DNA of 7,605 bases from Crocinitomicaceae bacterium (GTDB lineage Bacteria; Bacteroidota; Bacteroidia; Flavobacteriales_D; Crocinitomicaceae). Each line of letters opens with the position of its first letter. Positions within the stretch are counted from its first letter, which is position 1. The notes beneath the pieces were generated by a model. The model worked only from the letters and a program-made list of their open reading frames with translations. It was not told the origin of the DNA and did no database searches. Positions 1 through 6,552 of the stretch are shown here, one piece after another. The translations under genes were made by a program, and so were the position numbers. The stretch covers positions 1-7,605 of the forward strand of contig DQTF01000076.1 in the NCBI GenBank assembly GCA_015662935.1, given 5' to 3'.

Positions 1-1
1 T

Positions 2-859
2 CGTGCGGGATTACAAGATGACAAAAAACCAATTGGTTCTTTCATTTTCTTAGGGACAACAGGAGTTGGTAAAACCGAGCTAGCAAAATCATTGGCTGAT
101 TACTTATTCAATGATGAGAATGCCATGACGAGAATAGATATGAGTGAGTATCAAGAAAAACATTCTGTCAGCAGGTTGGTTGGAGCTCCTCCTGGGTATG
201 TTGGTTACGATGAAGGTGGACAGTTAACCGAGGCTGTCCGTAGAAAGCCCTACTCTATTGTTCTGCTAGATGAAATTGAAAAAGCGCATCCTGATGTCTT
301 TAATGTTCTCTTGCAAGTTTTAGATGATGGTCGATTAACGGATAACAAAGGTAGAACCGTTAACTTTAAGAATACGATCATTATCATGACTTCCAACTTA
401 GGTTCTGATTTAATACACGAGACTTTTGACAAGGTCAATGATGATCAATACGAAGAAGTTAGTCATAAAGCGAAAGAAAAAGTGATGGAATTACTGAAAC
501 AAACAATACGGCCTGAGTTTTTAAACCGAATTGACGAAACTATCTTGTTCTTACCTTTGACGAAAAAAAATATCAATGACATCTTAAGTATTCAATTGAA
601 CAACTTAAAAGTAAAATTGAAGAAACAAGGAGTGAATTTAATTGTTACAGAAGATGCTTTTGAATGGATATCAAAAATGGGATATGACCCATTCTTTGGA
701 GCTCGACCAATTAAGAGAGTATTGCAGAAGCAGGTTCTGAATGAACTTTCAAAAGCAATTCTTGCGGATAAGTTGGACCTTGATAAAAATGTGATTGTAG
801 ATTTATTTGATGATAAGATCATTTTTAGAAAACCTGTTTCTATCGAAGAAGAGACCTGA
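2..859 (+). CDS. clpB: ATP-dependent disaggregating chaperone ClpB, C-terminal part (5' end outside window)
   Basis: ClpB is a cytoplasmic hexameric AAA+ chaperone that threads aggregated proteins through its pore with DnaK/DnaJ/GrpE. The frame is open from base 2, so the gene enters from the left; 285 codons are visible, about the last third of a protein usually near 860 residues. Seen, in order: Walker A GTTGVGKTE (53-79), pore-loop segment PPGYVGY (about 185-208), Walker B LLDE with D at 269-271 and E at 272-274, sensor 1 MTSN ending at 397, arginine-finger region RPEFLNRID (Arg at 527-529), sensor 2 GARPIKR (Arg at 704-706), and an acidic C-terminus. The wording of these blocks matches the second ATPase domain of ClpB better than ClpA or ClpC. 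A TTG at 92 is only an internal leucine codon. The Walker A has Thr where most ClpB have Pro, which does not touch the catalytic Lys and Thr. The identity is firm; the N-terminal half cannot be judged. Confidence 0.95.
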   Translation, partial: RAGLQDDKKPIGSFIFLGTTGVGKTELAKSLADYLFNDENAMTRIDMSEYQEKHSVSRLVGAPPGYVGYDEGGQLTEAVRRKPYSIVLLDEIEKAHPDVFNVLLQVLDDGRLTDNKGRTVNFKNTIIIMTSNLGSDLIHETFDKVNDDQYEEVSHKAKEKVMELLKQTIRPEFLNRIDETILFLPLTKKNINDILSIQLNNLKVKLKKQGVNLIVTEDAFEWISKMGYDPFFGARPIKRVLQKQVLNELSKAILADKLDLDKNVIVDLFDDKIIFRKPVSIEEET

Positions 860-873
860 TTTAGCTAAGTATT

Positions 874-905
874 AAAAGAGTAGATAATTTTCTACTCTTT
901 TTTTT
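874..905 (+). terminator. Rho-independent terminator of clpB, shared by the convergent gene
   Basis: An 11-bp perfect stem (AAAAGAGTAGA at 874-884 with TCTACTCTTTT at 891-901) closes a 6-nt loop and runs into eight T (898-905). It lies 15 nt after the clpB stop. On the minus strand the same hairpin is followed by only four T, so it may also stop the convergent peptidase transcript, less efficiently. Confidence 0.85.
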
Positions 906-919
906 GATGCTATTTTACT

Positions 920-1842
920 TTACAAATGAACCATCAAATATTTATACAACTCAACCATTGACTGAATGTCAGATTTGTATACTTTCTCATCTGGAGAATG
1001 TACGTTATCTTCTGCTGCACCAATGAAGCACCAATCAATTGGCAAGTACGATTTTTGTAATACACCACCGTCACTCCCGCCTGCTGATTCAACTTCCAAT
1101 TGAAATCAACTTCCGATTCTTTTGCTAATTCTATAATCCTATTCAAATAAGACCTTCTTGGCAAAACACTATCTCTCATAGAAATAGCAACTCCCCCTTC
1201 GTGTCGAACACCAGAAGTCACCCAAGTAATGTCAGAAATCAATGCTTGATAAACATCAAATTCTTCCATTAAAAATTTAGCACAATTGGCAACTGCATTT
1301 CCTCCATGTTCTTCGTACGTACCAAAAACAATGGCACCATTATCCATTGATTTCGCAACCTGCAAAGCATTCCATACCCCTAACCTATTATCCATATAAG
1401 GAGATTGAATATATTCTGTCGTTTCTCTAAAATTTGGTTTGAAAGTTAAAATAGTTCCCCGTTCAATTTCTCGTTCAAAAACATATTGATAAGATGCATG
1501 TCCATTTTCATCTTCAATAACCATCAATTCTGTTTCTATTTCTCCTTGAGAATCTGAACCGACCAATTGCATACCATCGATGGTTCTAGGCCCACCAATT
1601 TTGATTAATTCTTTGTCATAACCTACAGAAAAACCGATGCTATCCATGTGTGCATAAATTGCGGTTGTCGGTTTGCCGAAAACAAGTACTATGCAGTCCT
1701 GAAACCTTCTTCCTTCAAAAACTTGGGGTTGAACTTTCCAGTTAGATTGATTCTTTTGAACATAGTCCAATAAGAAATTTTTCATTCTAGCTTCATCACT
1801 TGCTGCAGAACGAATCTCTATCAATTCTTTTAATAGTTTCAA
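920..1842 (-). pseudogene. M42-family zinc aminopeptidase/endoglucanase-like, frameshifted near the 3' end
   Basis: M42 peptidases are cytoplasmic two-metal aminopeptidases, often large oligomeric shells. Seen: AHMDSIG (His65, Asp67), PYMDNR (Asp151, the expected bridging ligand), TYEEHGG (Glu177 catalytic, Glu178 ligand) and SDIT (Asp204). After codon 246 the frame goes wrong: it continues to a TGA at 934-936 with an unrelated tail. The adjacent frame, entered at the AAA run 1103-1105, gives a family-like end (LEVESAGGSDGGVLQKSY, then IGAAEDNVHSPDEK) and stops at 920-922. Restoring one base there yields 307 residues with the fifth ligand His282 (codon at 998-1000). As written, the product lacks that ligand and the last ~60 residues, so it is probably inactive unless this is a sequencing error. 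The start is taken as TTG 1842, which lines up with a typical MKLLKEL N-terminus; there is no in-frame ATG before codon 20. It lies 47 nt after the yigZ-like gene on the same strand. Confidence 0.82.
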
Positions 1843-1889
1843 ATTTTCATTTTTAGATTTACAAAGAAAGATAAATTCTTTGAGAATAC

Positions 1890-2504
1890 TTAATAGATTC
1901 CTAAATCATTCAGTTTTACGGAGTAATATTTTTTAAAGTCTGTAACAATCAGCTCCTTCTGCAATAGAGCAACTTTGATTTTTAGTTCACAATTCTCCTC
2001 GAATTTCTTCTCGCTAATTTCGATATCATTCTTTTTCAACAAGTTCATTACATGAGGCATATCTAGATAGTCAAAAGACATCTTATACCATTGATACACC
2101 TCCAACTCTATTACTTCTCCATTTTCAATCGCATTTTTTGCAGCAGTGCGATAAGCATTTATTAATCCACCAACTCCCAATTTTGTTCCTCCATAATACC
2201 GAACGACTCCAATAAGTACATTCGTTAAATTATAAGAGTCTATCTGACCTAAAATTGGTGCGCCTGCAGAATTAGAAGGCTCTCCATCGTCGTTTGCTCG
2301 GTATTTTAACTTATCAACACCAAACCGGTAGGCATAGCAAAGGTGTCGAGCTTGATGATTATCATTGCTCCATTGTTCTAAGAATGCTTTTGCTTCCTGT
2401 TCTGAATAACAAGCAACTGCATAGCCAATAAATCTGGATCCTTTCTCTTTATAGACACCTTCTGTTTGGCACTTTAAAGAATTATAAATCGAAATAGTTT
2501 GCAT
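1890..2504 (-). CDS. YigZ/IMPACT family protein (UPF0029)
   Basis: The 204-residue protein has the usual length and two-domain plan of bacterial YigZ. The IMPACT-type N-terminal domain (about 1-125) shows GSRFIGY (22-28), HLCYAYR (54-60), the conserved acidic-polar loop RANDDGEPSNSAGAPIL (69-85) and VVRYYGGTKLGVGGL (100-114). The C-terminal part (about 135-204) fits the small ferredoxin-like DUF1949 domain. It is cytoplasmic, with no signal peptide or membrane segment. The eukaryotic relative IMPACT regulates the kinase GCN2; the bacterial role is not settled, though nucleic-acid or translation-related binding has been proposed. It starts at ATG 2504, where the reading frame begins, and ends in TAA. 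It is the first gene of a probable two-gene minus-strand unit with the M42 peptidase. No clear promoter box was found upstream. The family assignment is strong; the biological role is open. Confidence 0.92.
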   Translation of the reverse strand: MQTISIYNSLKCQTEGVYKEKGSRFIGYAVACYSEQEAKAFLEQWSNDNHQARHLCYAYRFGVDKLKYRANDDGEPSNSAGAPILGQIDSYNLTNVLIGVVRYYGGTKLGVGGLINAYRTAAKNAIENGEVIELEVYQWYKMSFDYLDMPHVMNLLKKNDIEISEKKFEENCELKIKVALLQKELIVTDFKKYYSVKLNDLGIY

Positions 2505-2700
2505 AATTACAAGTCTAACTAAAAAAATAGAGACTATGAATGAATCTAAATAATAATTCAGACATCTAATATACTCGATATAAGTCCTTAAATATTCATT
2601 TAACTGTTTTAGTGCTAGTTTAAAGACAACCTTTCAAGAGGATATTTCGTATTATTGACAAGGAATTAACATTTTCTCCTTTTCAGAAAAAACAAGCACA

Positions 2701-2994
2701 ATGAGAACATTATTATTTATTACGTTTATTGCATTAAGCTATTGGAGCACTTCACAAGTGGATTATACTTCAAAAATGGTAACAGCACCACCTATCCCAA
2801 CCAATATTGAGAGATATGAAGTTGATTATAAGTTAAAAAGCCATGTTTTTATTGATGGTGATTCATCAGTACTCAATCAAATGGATTTAAGACTTCTTGA
2901 GGAATATAGAGACACTACAGAAGATGTTGAAATAACTGATCCAACTACTGGATTAAAAGTTATTCTTTTTTTCGAAAAGCACTTTTCTAACTAA
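2701..2994 (+). CDS. Small secreted protein of unknown function
   Basis: I do not recognise this 97-residue protein. It begins at ATG 2701 after an A-rich stretch, as is usual for starts in this phylum. Residues 1-19 look like a Sec signal peptide: MR, a hydrophobic core LLFITFIALSYW, then STSQ, with cleavage probably just before or after the Gln at 19. There is no lipobox cysteine, and indeed no cysteine at all. The mature part (about 78 residues) is polar and acidic, with a TAPPIPTNIERYEVDYKLK stretch and an acidic segment EEYRDTTEDVEITD before a hydrophobic LKVILFF. It should be exported to the periplasm or beyond. It ends 11 nt before the T9SS cargo gene and is very likely co-transcribed with it, so it may assist or accompany that protein; this is inference from position only. 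The coding call rests on the signal peptide and the tight spacing. Confidence 0.75.
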   Translation: MRTLLFITFIALSYWSTSQVDYTSKMVTAPPIPTNIERYEVDYKLKSHVFIDGDSSVLNQMDLRLLEEYRDTTEDVEITDPTTGLKVILFFEKHFSN

Positions 2995-3005
2995 AGCTAA
3001 CAGAT

Positions 3006-4553
3006 ATGAAAACCATCACTCAATTTTTAATCTATTTTTGTGTCATTTTTACTTTTAATGTAAATGCACAATTCAATCATCCAACAACCTCAATACAATC
3101 AGAGTATGTTGGCGCCTGTTTAGTTAGCACCTGTGCAGCTACTTATTTTGACAATGGTGGTGCAGGCGGTAACTACTCTAATGACATAAATAATATTTAC
3201 CGTGTTTTTTGCCCTAATACTGCTGGTCAATGTTTAAGGGTCACATTTAACTCTTTTAATGTTGAGAATGCTGGTTTTTTTGGTGCGTATGATTGGTTAA
3301 ATGTAAAAAATGGACCTACTCAAAACAGCCCTAATTTCACTACAGCCCCAGCTAATGGCGCTGGTGAAATTTTCGGCACACCTGCTGTTCCTTTCTCATA
3401 TACAGCTACGGGACCTAGTGGTTGTTTAACATTTCGATTTAATTCAGATGGCAGCGTAACCAGACCTGGCTGGTCTGCGACTTTGCAATGTGTACCTTGT
3501 GCAGGAGGCCCGAATGGAACAGATAATAATGATTGTATTAATTTAACTCCAATTTGCTCAAGTGCTAATATTAACGGTTCAGCTACAGGACCAGGAATTG
3601 TAGCTGAAGGTTGTACAGGTAGTTCTTGTCCTGCTGGTGGAGAGAATCACACTAACTGGTATACTTTTACTGCCCAAACAACAGGGACGCTTAATATTAC
3701 AATTGCACCAAACGTAGGTTCAGGAGATTATGATTTTGCAATTTATGGACCTAACGTCACTTGTGGCGCTTTGGGTAATCCAATTAGATGTACTGATTCT
3801 GGAACAACAGGGACTACAGGACTCACCTCTACAGCGGGTGATTTTACAGAAGATGTTACTGGAGACAAATTCTTACAAACAATGAATGTCATCGCAGGAC
3901 AATCATACATCATGGTTATTGATGAATGGAGTCCAAACTCTGCTGGAGGATATACATTATCATTTACAGGTACAGTATCATTAGATTGTACAATTCTACC
4001 TGTTGAATTATCATCATTCGAAACATCGTACAACGCTGAATTAAATGTTGTTGATATTAATTGGATAACAGAAAGCGAAAGAGATTGTGATTATTTTGAA
4101 GTTGAACGATCGTTTAACGGAGAAGATTTCGAAACAATTCACCGTGTTAAAGGAATGGGGAATACAACATTAGAAACACAATACTATGTGGAAGATCCAA
4201 ATCAAATGATTGGAGTTAATTATTACCGATTAAAGCAATTTGATTTCAATGGAGAATTCAATTACTCTGAGGTTAGGTCTGTTAATATCTTAAGTGATGA
4301 GTATGATTTAATTTCTGTTTTCCCAAACCCTACTACTGATATGACAGAAATAGTCTTCAATAGTTATGACAAAGAAGGAGCGTTATTAAAAATAATTAGT
4401 CCAGAAGGAAGAGTAATCGTAAATACACCTATCGGAACTAATCCTGGAGGAAACAGAGTGAATGTTGATCTCTCTGAGAAAGCGAAAGGTATTTACATTG
4501 TAAGCGTGACTACGAAAGAAAAGGTTTACACAACTAGACTACTGAAACAATAG
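3006..4553 (+). CDS. Secreted T9SS cargo protein with CUB-like, PPC-like and C-terminal sorting domains
   Basis: This 515-residue protein is exported by Sec and then across the outer membrane by the type IX system, probably as a surface or released adhesin or binding protein; no catalytic motif is visible. Residues 1-22 form a signal peptide ending NVNAQ. Residues about 35-162 resemble a CUB-like beta-sandwich (YRVFCPN, CLRVTF, YDWLNVKNG, GCLTFRFNSDGSV, GWSATLQC). Residues about 175-325 resemble a pre-peptidase C-terminal (PPC) type domain (NWYTFTA, GTLNITIAP, DYDFAIYGP, SYIMVIDEW, GGYTLSFTG). Residues 332-428 form an FN3-like stalk common before sorting tags (LPVELSSF, YFEVERSFNG, NYYRLKQFDFNGE). 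Residues 437-515 are a type A T9SS sorting domain (VFPNPTTD, GIYIVSV, TTRLLKQ). Fifteen cysteines suggest disulphides; 13 of them are N-terminal to the stalk and none lies in the sorting domain. ATG 3006 follows the small secreted gene by 11 nt. The ligand cannot be told from sequence. Confidence 0.9.
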   Translation: MKTITQFLIYFCVIFTFNVNAQFNHPTTSIQSEYVGACLVSTCAATYFDNGGAGGNYSNDINNIYRVFCPNTAGQCLRVTFNSFNVENAGFFGAYDWLNVKNGPTQNSPNFTTAPANGAGEIFGTPAVPFSYTATGPSGCLTFRFNSDGSVTRPGWSATLQCVPCAGGPNGTDNNDCINLTPICSSANINGSATGPGIVAEGCTGSSCPAGGENHTNWYTFTAQTTGTLNITIAPNVGSGDYDFAIYGPNVTCGALGNPIRCTDSGTTGTTGLTSTAGDFTEDVTGDKFLQTMNVIAGQSYIMVIDEWSPNSAGGYTLSFTGTVSLDCTILPVELSSFETSYNAELNVVDINWITESERDCDYFEVERSFNGEDFETIHRVKGMGNTTLETQYYVEDPNQMIGVNYYRLKQFDFNGEFNYSEVRSVNILSDEYDLISVFPNPTTDMTEIVFNSYDKEGALLKIISPEGRVIVNTPIGTNPGGNRVNVDLSEKAKGIYIVSVTTKEKVYTTRLLKQ

Positions 4554-4657
4554 GCAATTATTCTATTCAATAAAATAATTCTGAATGCAGCTGGAGCTTA
4601 TCAGTTCCAAATCTCAAAGAATGGTTATTCTCAATAAAAAAAACTCCGGTTGTTGTT

Positions 4658-4693
4658 AAAAAAAAGAGCCTCACGGACTGTGAAACTCTCTTT
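4658..4693 (-). terminator. Minus-strand hairpin terminator (distal of two after tRNA-Ser)
   Basis: On the minus strand AAAGAGAGTTTCAC (4693-4680) pairs with GTGAGGCTCTTTTT (4674-4661) as 14 continuous pairs including G-U wobbles, with a 5-nt loop, and enters a run of eight T (complement of the A run 4658-4665). Read on the plus strand the same wobbles become A-C mismatches and no T run follows, so the orientation is minus. It lies about 136 nt beyond the tRNA 3' end. Confidence 0.7.
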
Positions 4694-4790
4694 AAAAATC
4701 TGAATGAGAAGAAAAAGCGATAGCTTTTGAGAAGCAAACGTTAGTGCTGCTTCAGTCCCTACTTTTGTTTACACAAAAATTAATGATATA

Positions 4791-4821
4791 AAAAAAGCCT
4801 CACAATTAAGTGAAGCTTTTT
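4791..4821 (-). terminator. Terminator of tRNA-Ser (proximal)
   Basis: On the minus strand AAAAAGCTTCAC (4821-4810) pairs with GTGAGGCTTTTT (4803-4792) over 12 continuous pairs, including one U-G wobble, around a 6-nt loop, followed by T (complement of the A run starting at 4791). It begins 7 nt after the tRNA CCA end. On the plus strand the wobble becomes a C-A mismatch, but five T follow, so weak termination of plus-strand transcripts from the T9SS gene is possible. Confidence 0.78.
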
Positions 4822-4828
4822 ATTTCCC

Positions 4829-4916
4829 TGGCGGAGAATGAGGGATTCGAACCCCCGGTACCTTGCGGTACGCTGGTTTTCAAGACCAGTGCATTCGACC
4901 ACTCTGCCAATTCTCC
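4829..4916 (-). tRNA. tRNA-Ser (anticodon UGA), CCA encoded
   Basis: The minus strand folds into a class II tRNA of 88 nt including an encoded CCA. The acceptor stem is GGAGAAT (4916-4910) with ATTCTCC (4839-4833), followed by discriminator G at 4832 and CCA at 4831-4829. The anticodon stem CTGGT/ACCAG encloses the loop CTTGAAA, giving anticodon TGA (4882-4880), which reads UCA and related serine codons. The long variable arm GTACC-GCAA-GGTAC (within 4872-4857) and the discriminator G are serine hallmarks. The T arm has loop TTCGAAT (4851-4845) closed by five pairs, one of them G-U. It sits alone between two plus-strand protein genes, with its own promoter and terminator. Confidence 0.96.
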
Positions 4917-4920
4917 GCGC

Positions 4921-4950
4921 CAAAAGTACTGATACTTTATTTAACAACAA
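4921..4950 (-). promoter_or_regulatory. Promoter of tRNA-Ser
   Basis: On the minus strand a perfect Bacteroidota -7 box TACTTTTG (4928-4921) is preceded by TTG (4950-4948) at 19 nt, matching the TTG-N17-23-TAnnTTTG pattern known for this phylum. The box predicts transcription starting at about 4917, practically at the first base of the mature tRNA (4916). Confidence 0.7.
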
Positions 4951-5082
4951 TAATTTTTATGCTCTTTTTTAATTTATTTTTCAAGAAATATTTCTGAGTT
5001 CTAATACATAACAGTTTAAACACACTGAATAACCTTAAAATCAATGGAGTACGATTCACCTTAATAAACGGTTCACTTTTTG
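4922..5082. other. AT-rich intergenic spacer without a detectable gene
   Basis: The non-coding gap between the T9SS gene and the GWxTD gene spans 4554-5110. Its left part holds the two terminators, an intervening hairpin (GAAGCA 4731-4736 with TGCTTC 4748-4753) and the tRNA. In this right part I see only AT-rich sequence: the tRNA promoter at its left edge and no open frame or repeat that I could support. Confidence 0.6.
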
Positions 5083-5090
5083 TACTTTTG
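5083..5090 (+). promoter_or_regulatory. Candidate -7 promoter box of the GWxTD/glycosyltransferase unit
   Basis: TACTTTTG matches TAnnTTTG exactly and would place the transcription start near 5094, leaving a leader of about 17 nt before ATG 5111. No TTG or TTTG lies 17-23 nt upstream, so the upstream element is missing or degenerate. Position favours it; the incomplete match weakens it. Confidence 0.5.
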
Positions 5091-5110
5091 TCAGAAATCA
5101 ATTGGACTCA

Positions 5111-6523
5111 ATGAGATACATTTTAATACTTATCATTCCTTTTCTCTTCCCACTAATTGCCACATCGCAAAACAAAGAACTGAGAGCTTACTTAGATAGT
5201 AAACAGTTTTACGCTCCATCTGATGGTAATTATGTTGAGTTTTACCTTCAGTTTGTAGCAACATCGATTAATTACACTGGAGAAAATGATGGTTTAATTG
5301 GAGAATTAGCCATTCAGATGTCTATTACACAAAATGACAAAAAAATTATTGCAGATGCTTATCGTTTGAAAACACCTTTTATGAAGGACAGTATTTTAGA
5401 CGATTTTTATGATGTCAAACGTTTTGCCCTTCAGCCTGGGAAATACACTTTCTCCATACAGTTGCAAGATTTAAATAGTAACCACAAACCTTTGGTTACT
5501 TCTCAACAAATAATTATAGATGACCTTTCGAAAGGAATTACCATTTCTGATATTCAAGTTGCTGAAGTAGCAAGTCCTGGTGATGGAACATCTCCCTTTT
5601 TTAAATCTGGCTATGACATTATTCCAAGATTAGCGACCTTCTACCCTGAAGAATTAACAAGTATTCCCGTTTACTTTGAAATATACAATTCTAATTTTCT
5701 CGAAGATTCTGTATTTGCCATCAAACAAACAATCGTTAACGCTCTAACCAATGAAGAGTTGGAGAAATTCACACATTACTCAAAATTAAATTCTGCAGAA
5801 GTTGTCCCCTATTTGAAACAGGTTGATATTGCAGATTTAGTTACAGGTAAGTACATTTTAAAATTCACGCTAATCAATAAGAAAATGACTGAACTATCTA
5901 GTCAGTCTTATGATTTTGATAGAAGCAATGATATCGCTTACGATTATTTCTCTGATGAAATTGTGCTAAACCCAGAATTTCAAGCATCAATTACCGACGA
6001 TAGTATTGGTTATTACTTAGAAAGTTTAATCCCTATTTCTGAAGCAAATGAAATCCGTAACATCTTAAAAATTGCAAAAAATAGAGATGCCGACAATGCT
6101 CGAAAATACATTCAACGATATTGGTTAAAAACAGCACCTAAGAATACTTATGAGCATTGGATGAAATACAAAACCCAAGTACAAAGTGTTCAAAGATACT
6201 TTGGAGGAACAATTCAAAAAGGACATGAAACAGATAGAGGGAGAGTTTATTTAAAATATGGCGCTCCAACTCGCATCAATAGAAATGATAATTCTGCAAC
6301 AGAGTATCCTTATGAAATATGGGAGTACAACAGAATAGGTGCCTATAATAACAAGAAATTTATTTTCTACAATCCAAATATTGCAACCAACTCATACATT
6401 CTCATACATTCTGACTTAATAGGAGAAGTGAAAGACCCCAATTGGCCGCAAAAACTCTCCCGTTCGAAGTCTAATTCTGGAAATCAATTTGGGAACAATA
6501 GTCGTGATATGTTTAGAGAATAA
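5111..6523 (+). CDS. GWxTD domain-containing secreted protein
   Basis: This 470-residue protein starts best at ATG 5111, which begins directly with a signal peptide (MRYILILIIPFLFPLIATSQ, residues 1-20); a TTG nine bases earlier would put three polar residues in front of it. There is no lipobox cysteine. Residues about 25-300 are a divergent beta-rich region typical of the family. Residues about 310-445 are the GWxTD domain: YIQRYWLKTAP (333-343), VQRYFGG (360-366), GHETDRGRVYLKYGAP (371-386), YEIWEYN (401-407), KFIFYNP (416-422) and TNSYILIHSDLIGE (426-439). The tail after 450 is Ser/Asn-rich. The naming motif reads GHETD here, so the tryptophan is replaced by histidine. The family is widespread in Bacteroidota and its function is unknown; the protein is presumably periplasmic or surface exposed. 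It is followed after 29 nt by the glycosyltransferase, probably in one transcript. Confidence 0.88.
   Translation: MRYILILIIPFLFPLIATSQNKELRAYLDSKQFYAPSDGNYVEFYLQFVATSINYTGENDGLIGELAIQMSITQNDKKIIADAYRLKTPFMKDSILDDFYDVKRFALQPGKYTFSIQLQDLNSNHKPLVTSQQIIIDDLSKGITISDIQVAEVASPGDGTSPFFKSGYDIIPRLATFYPEELTSIPVYFEIYNSNFLEDSVFAIKQTIVNALTNEELEKFTHYSKLNSAEVVPYLKQVDIADLVTGKYILKFTLINKKMTELSSQSYDFDRSNDIAYDYFSDEIVLNPEFQASITDDSIGYYLESLIPISEANEIRNILKIAKNRDADNARKYIQRYWLKTAPKNTYEHWMKYKTQVQSVQRYFGGTIQKGHETDRGRVYLKYGAPTRINRNDNSATEYPYEIWEYNRIGAYNNKKFIFYNPNIATNSYILIHSDLIGEVKDPNWPQKLSRSKSNSGNQFGNNSRDMFRE
6391..6412 (+). repeat. Perfect 10-bp tandem repeat inside the GWxTD gene
   Basis: CTCATACATT occurs twice in tandem with two further matching bases (22 bp in all). 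As the unit is not a multiple of three, the copies are read in different frames, giving SYILIHS. The surrounding protein keeps the family pattern, so the repeat has not disrupted the frame. Confidence 0.8.
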
Positions 6524-6552
6524 TCTCAAAAAAACAATTAGATTTGTTCTTC

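Noticed and set aside
250..438. Minus-strand open frame of 62 codons inside clpB
   Set aside because: It lies opposite the conserved Walker B to sensor 1 region of clpB, and its translation has no recognisable features.
592..822. Minus-strand open frame of 76 codons inside clpB
   Set aside because: Shadow of the conserved C-terminal domain of clpB; no own start context.
1098..1112. Programmed ribosomal frameshift in the M42 gene
   Set aside because: The shift region GTT GAT TTC has no slippery heptamer or tRNA re-pairing option, and M42 genes are not known to use frameshifting.
2510..2517. TAGACTTG on the minus strand as a promoter of the YigZ-family gene
   Set aside because: One mismatch to TAnnTTTG, no upstream TTG at the right distance, and it would leave practically no leader.
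3743..4033. Minus-strand open frame of 96 codons inside the T9SS cargo gene
   Set aside because: The plus-strand frame here is a clear beta-domain with a signal peptide and sorting tag; the opposite translation is low-complexity Val/Pro/Ser.
4556..4580. AATTATT/AATAATT inverted repeat just after the T9SS gene as a terminator
   Set aside because: The stem is only A-T pairs with a 10-nt or longer loop and has no T run after it.
4760..4767. Perfect TACTTTTG on the plus strand
   Set aside because: It has no TTG at 17-23 nt upstream and would transcribe through the terminators and antisense to tRNA-Ser with no gene before 5111; probably chance in AT-rich sequence.
4829..4916. tRNA-Ser as an integration site of a mobile element
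   Set aside because: No direct repeat of the tRNA 3' end, integrase or foreign gene is present on either side in this window.
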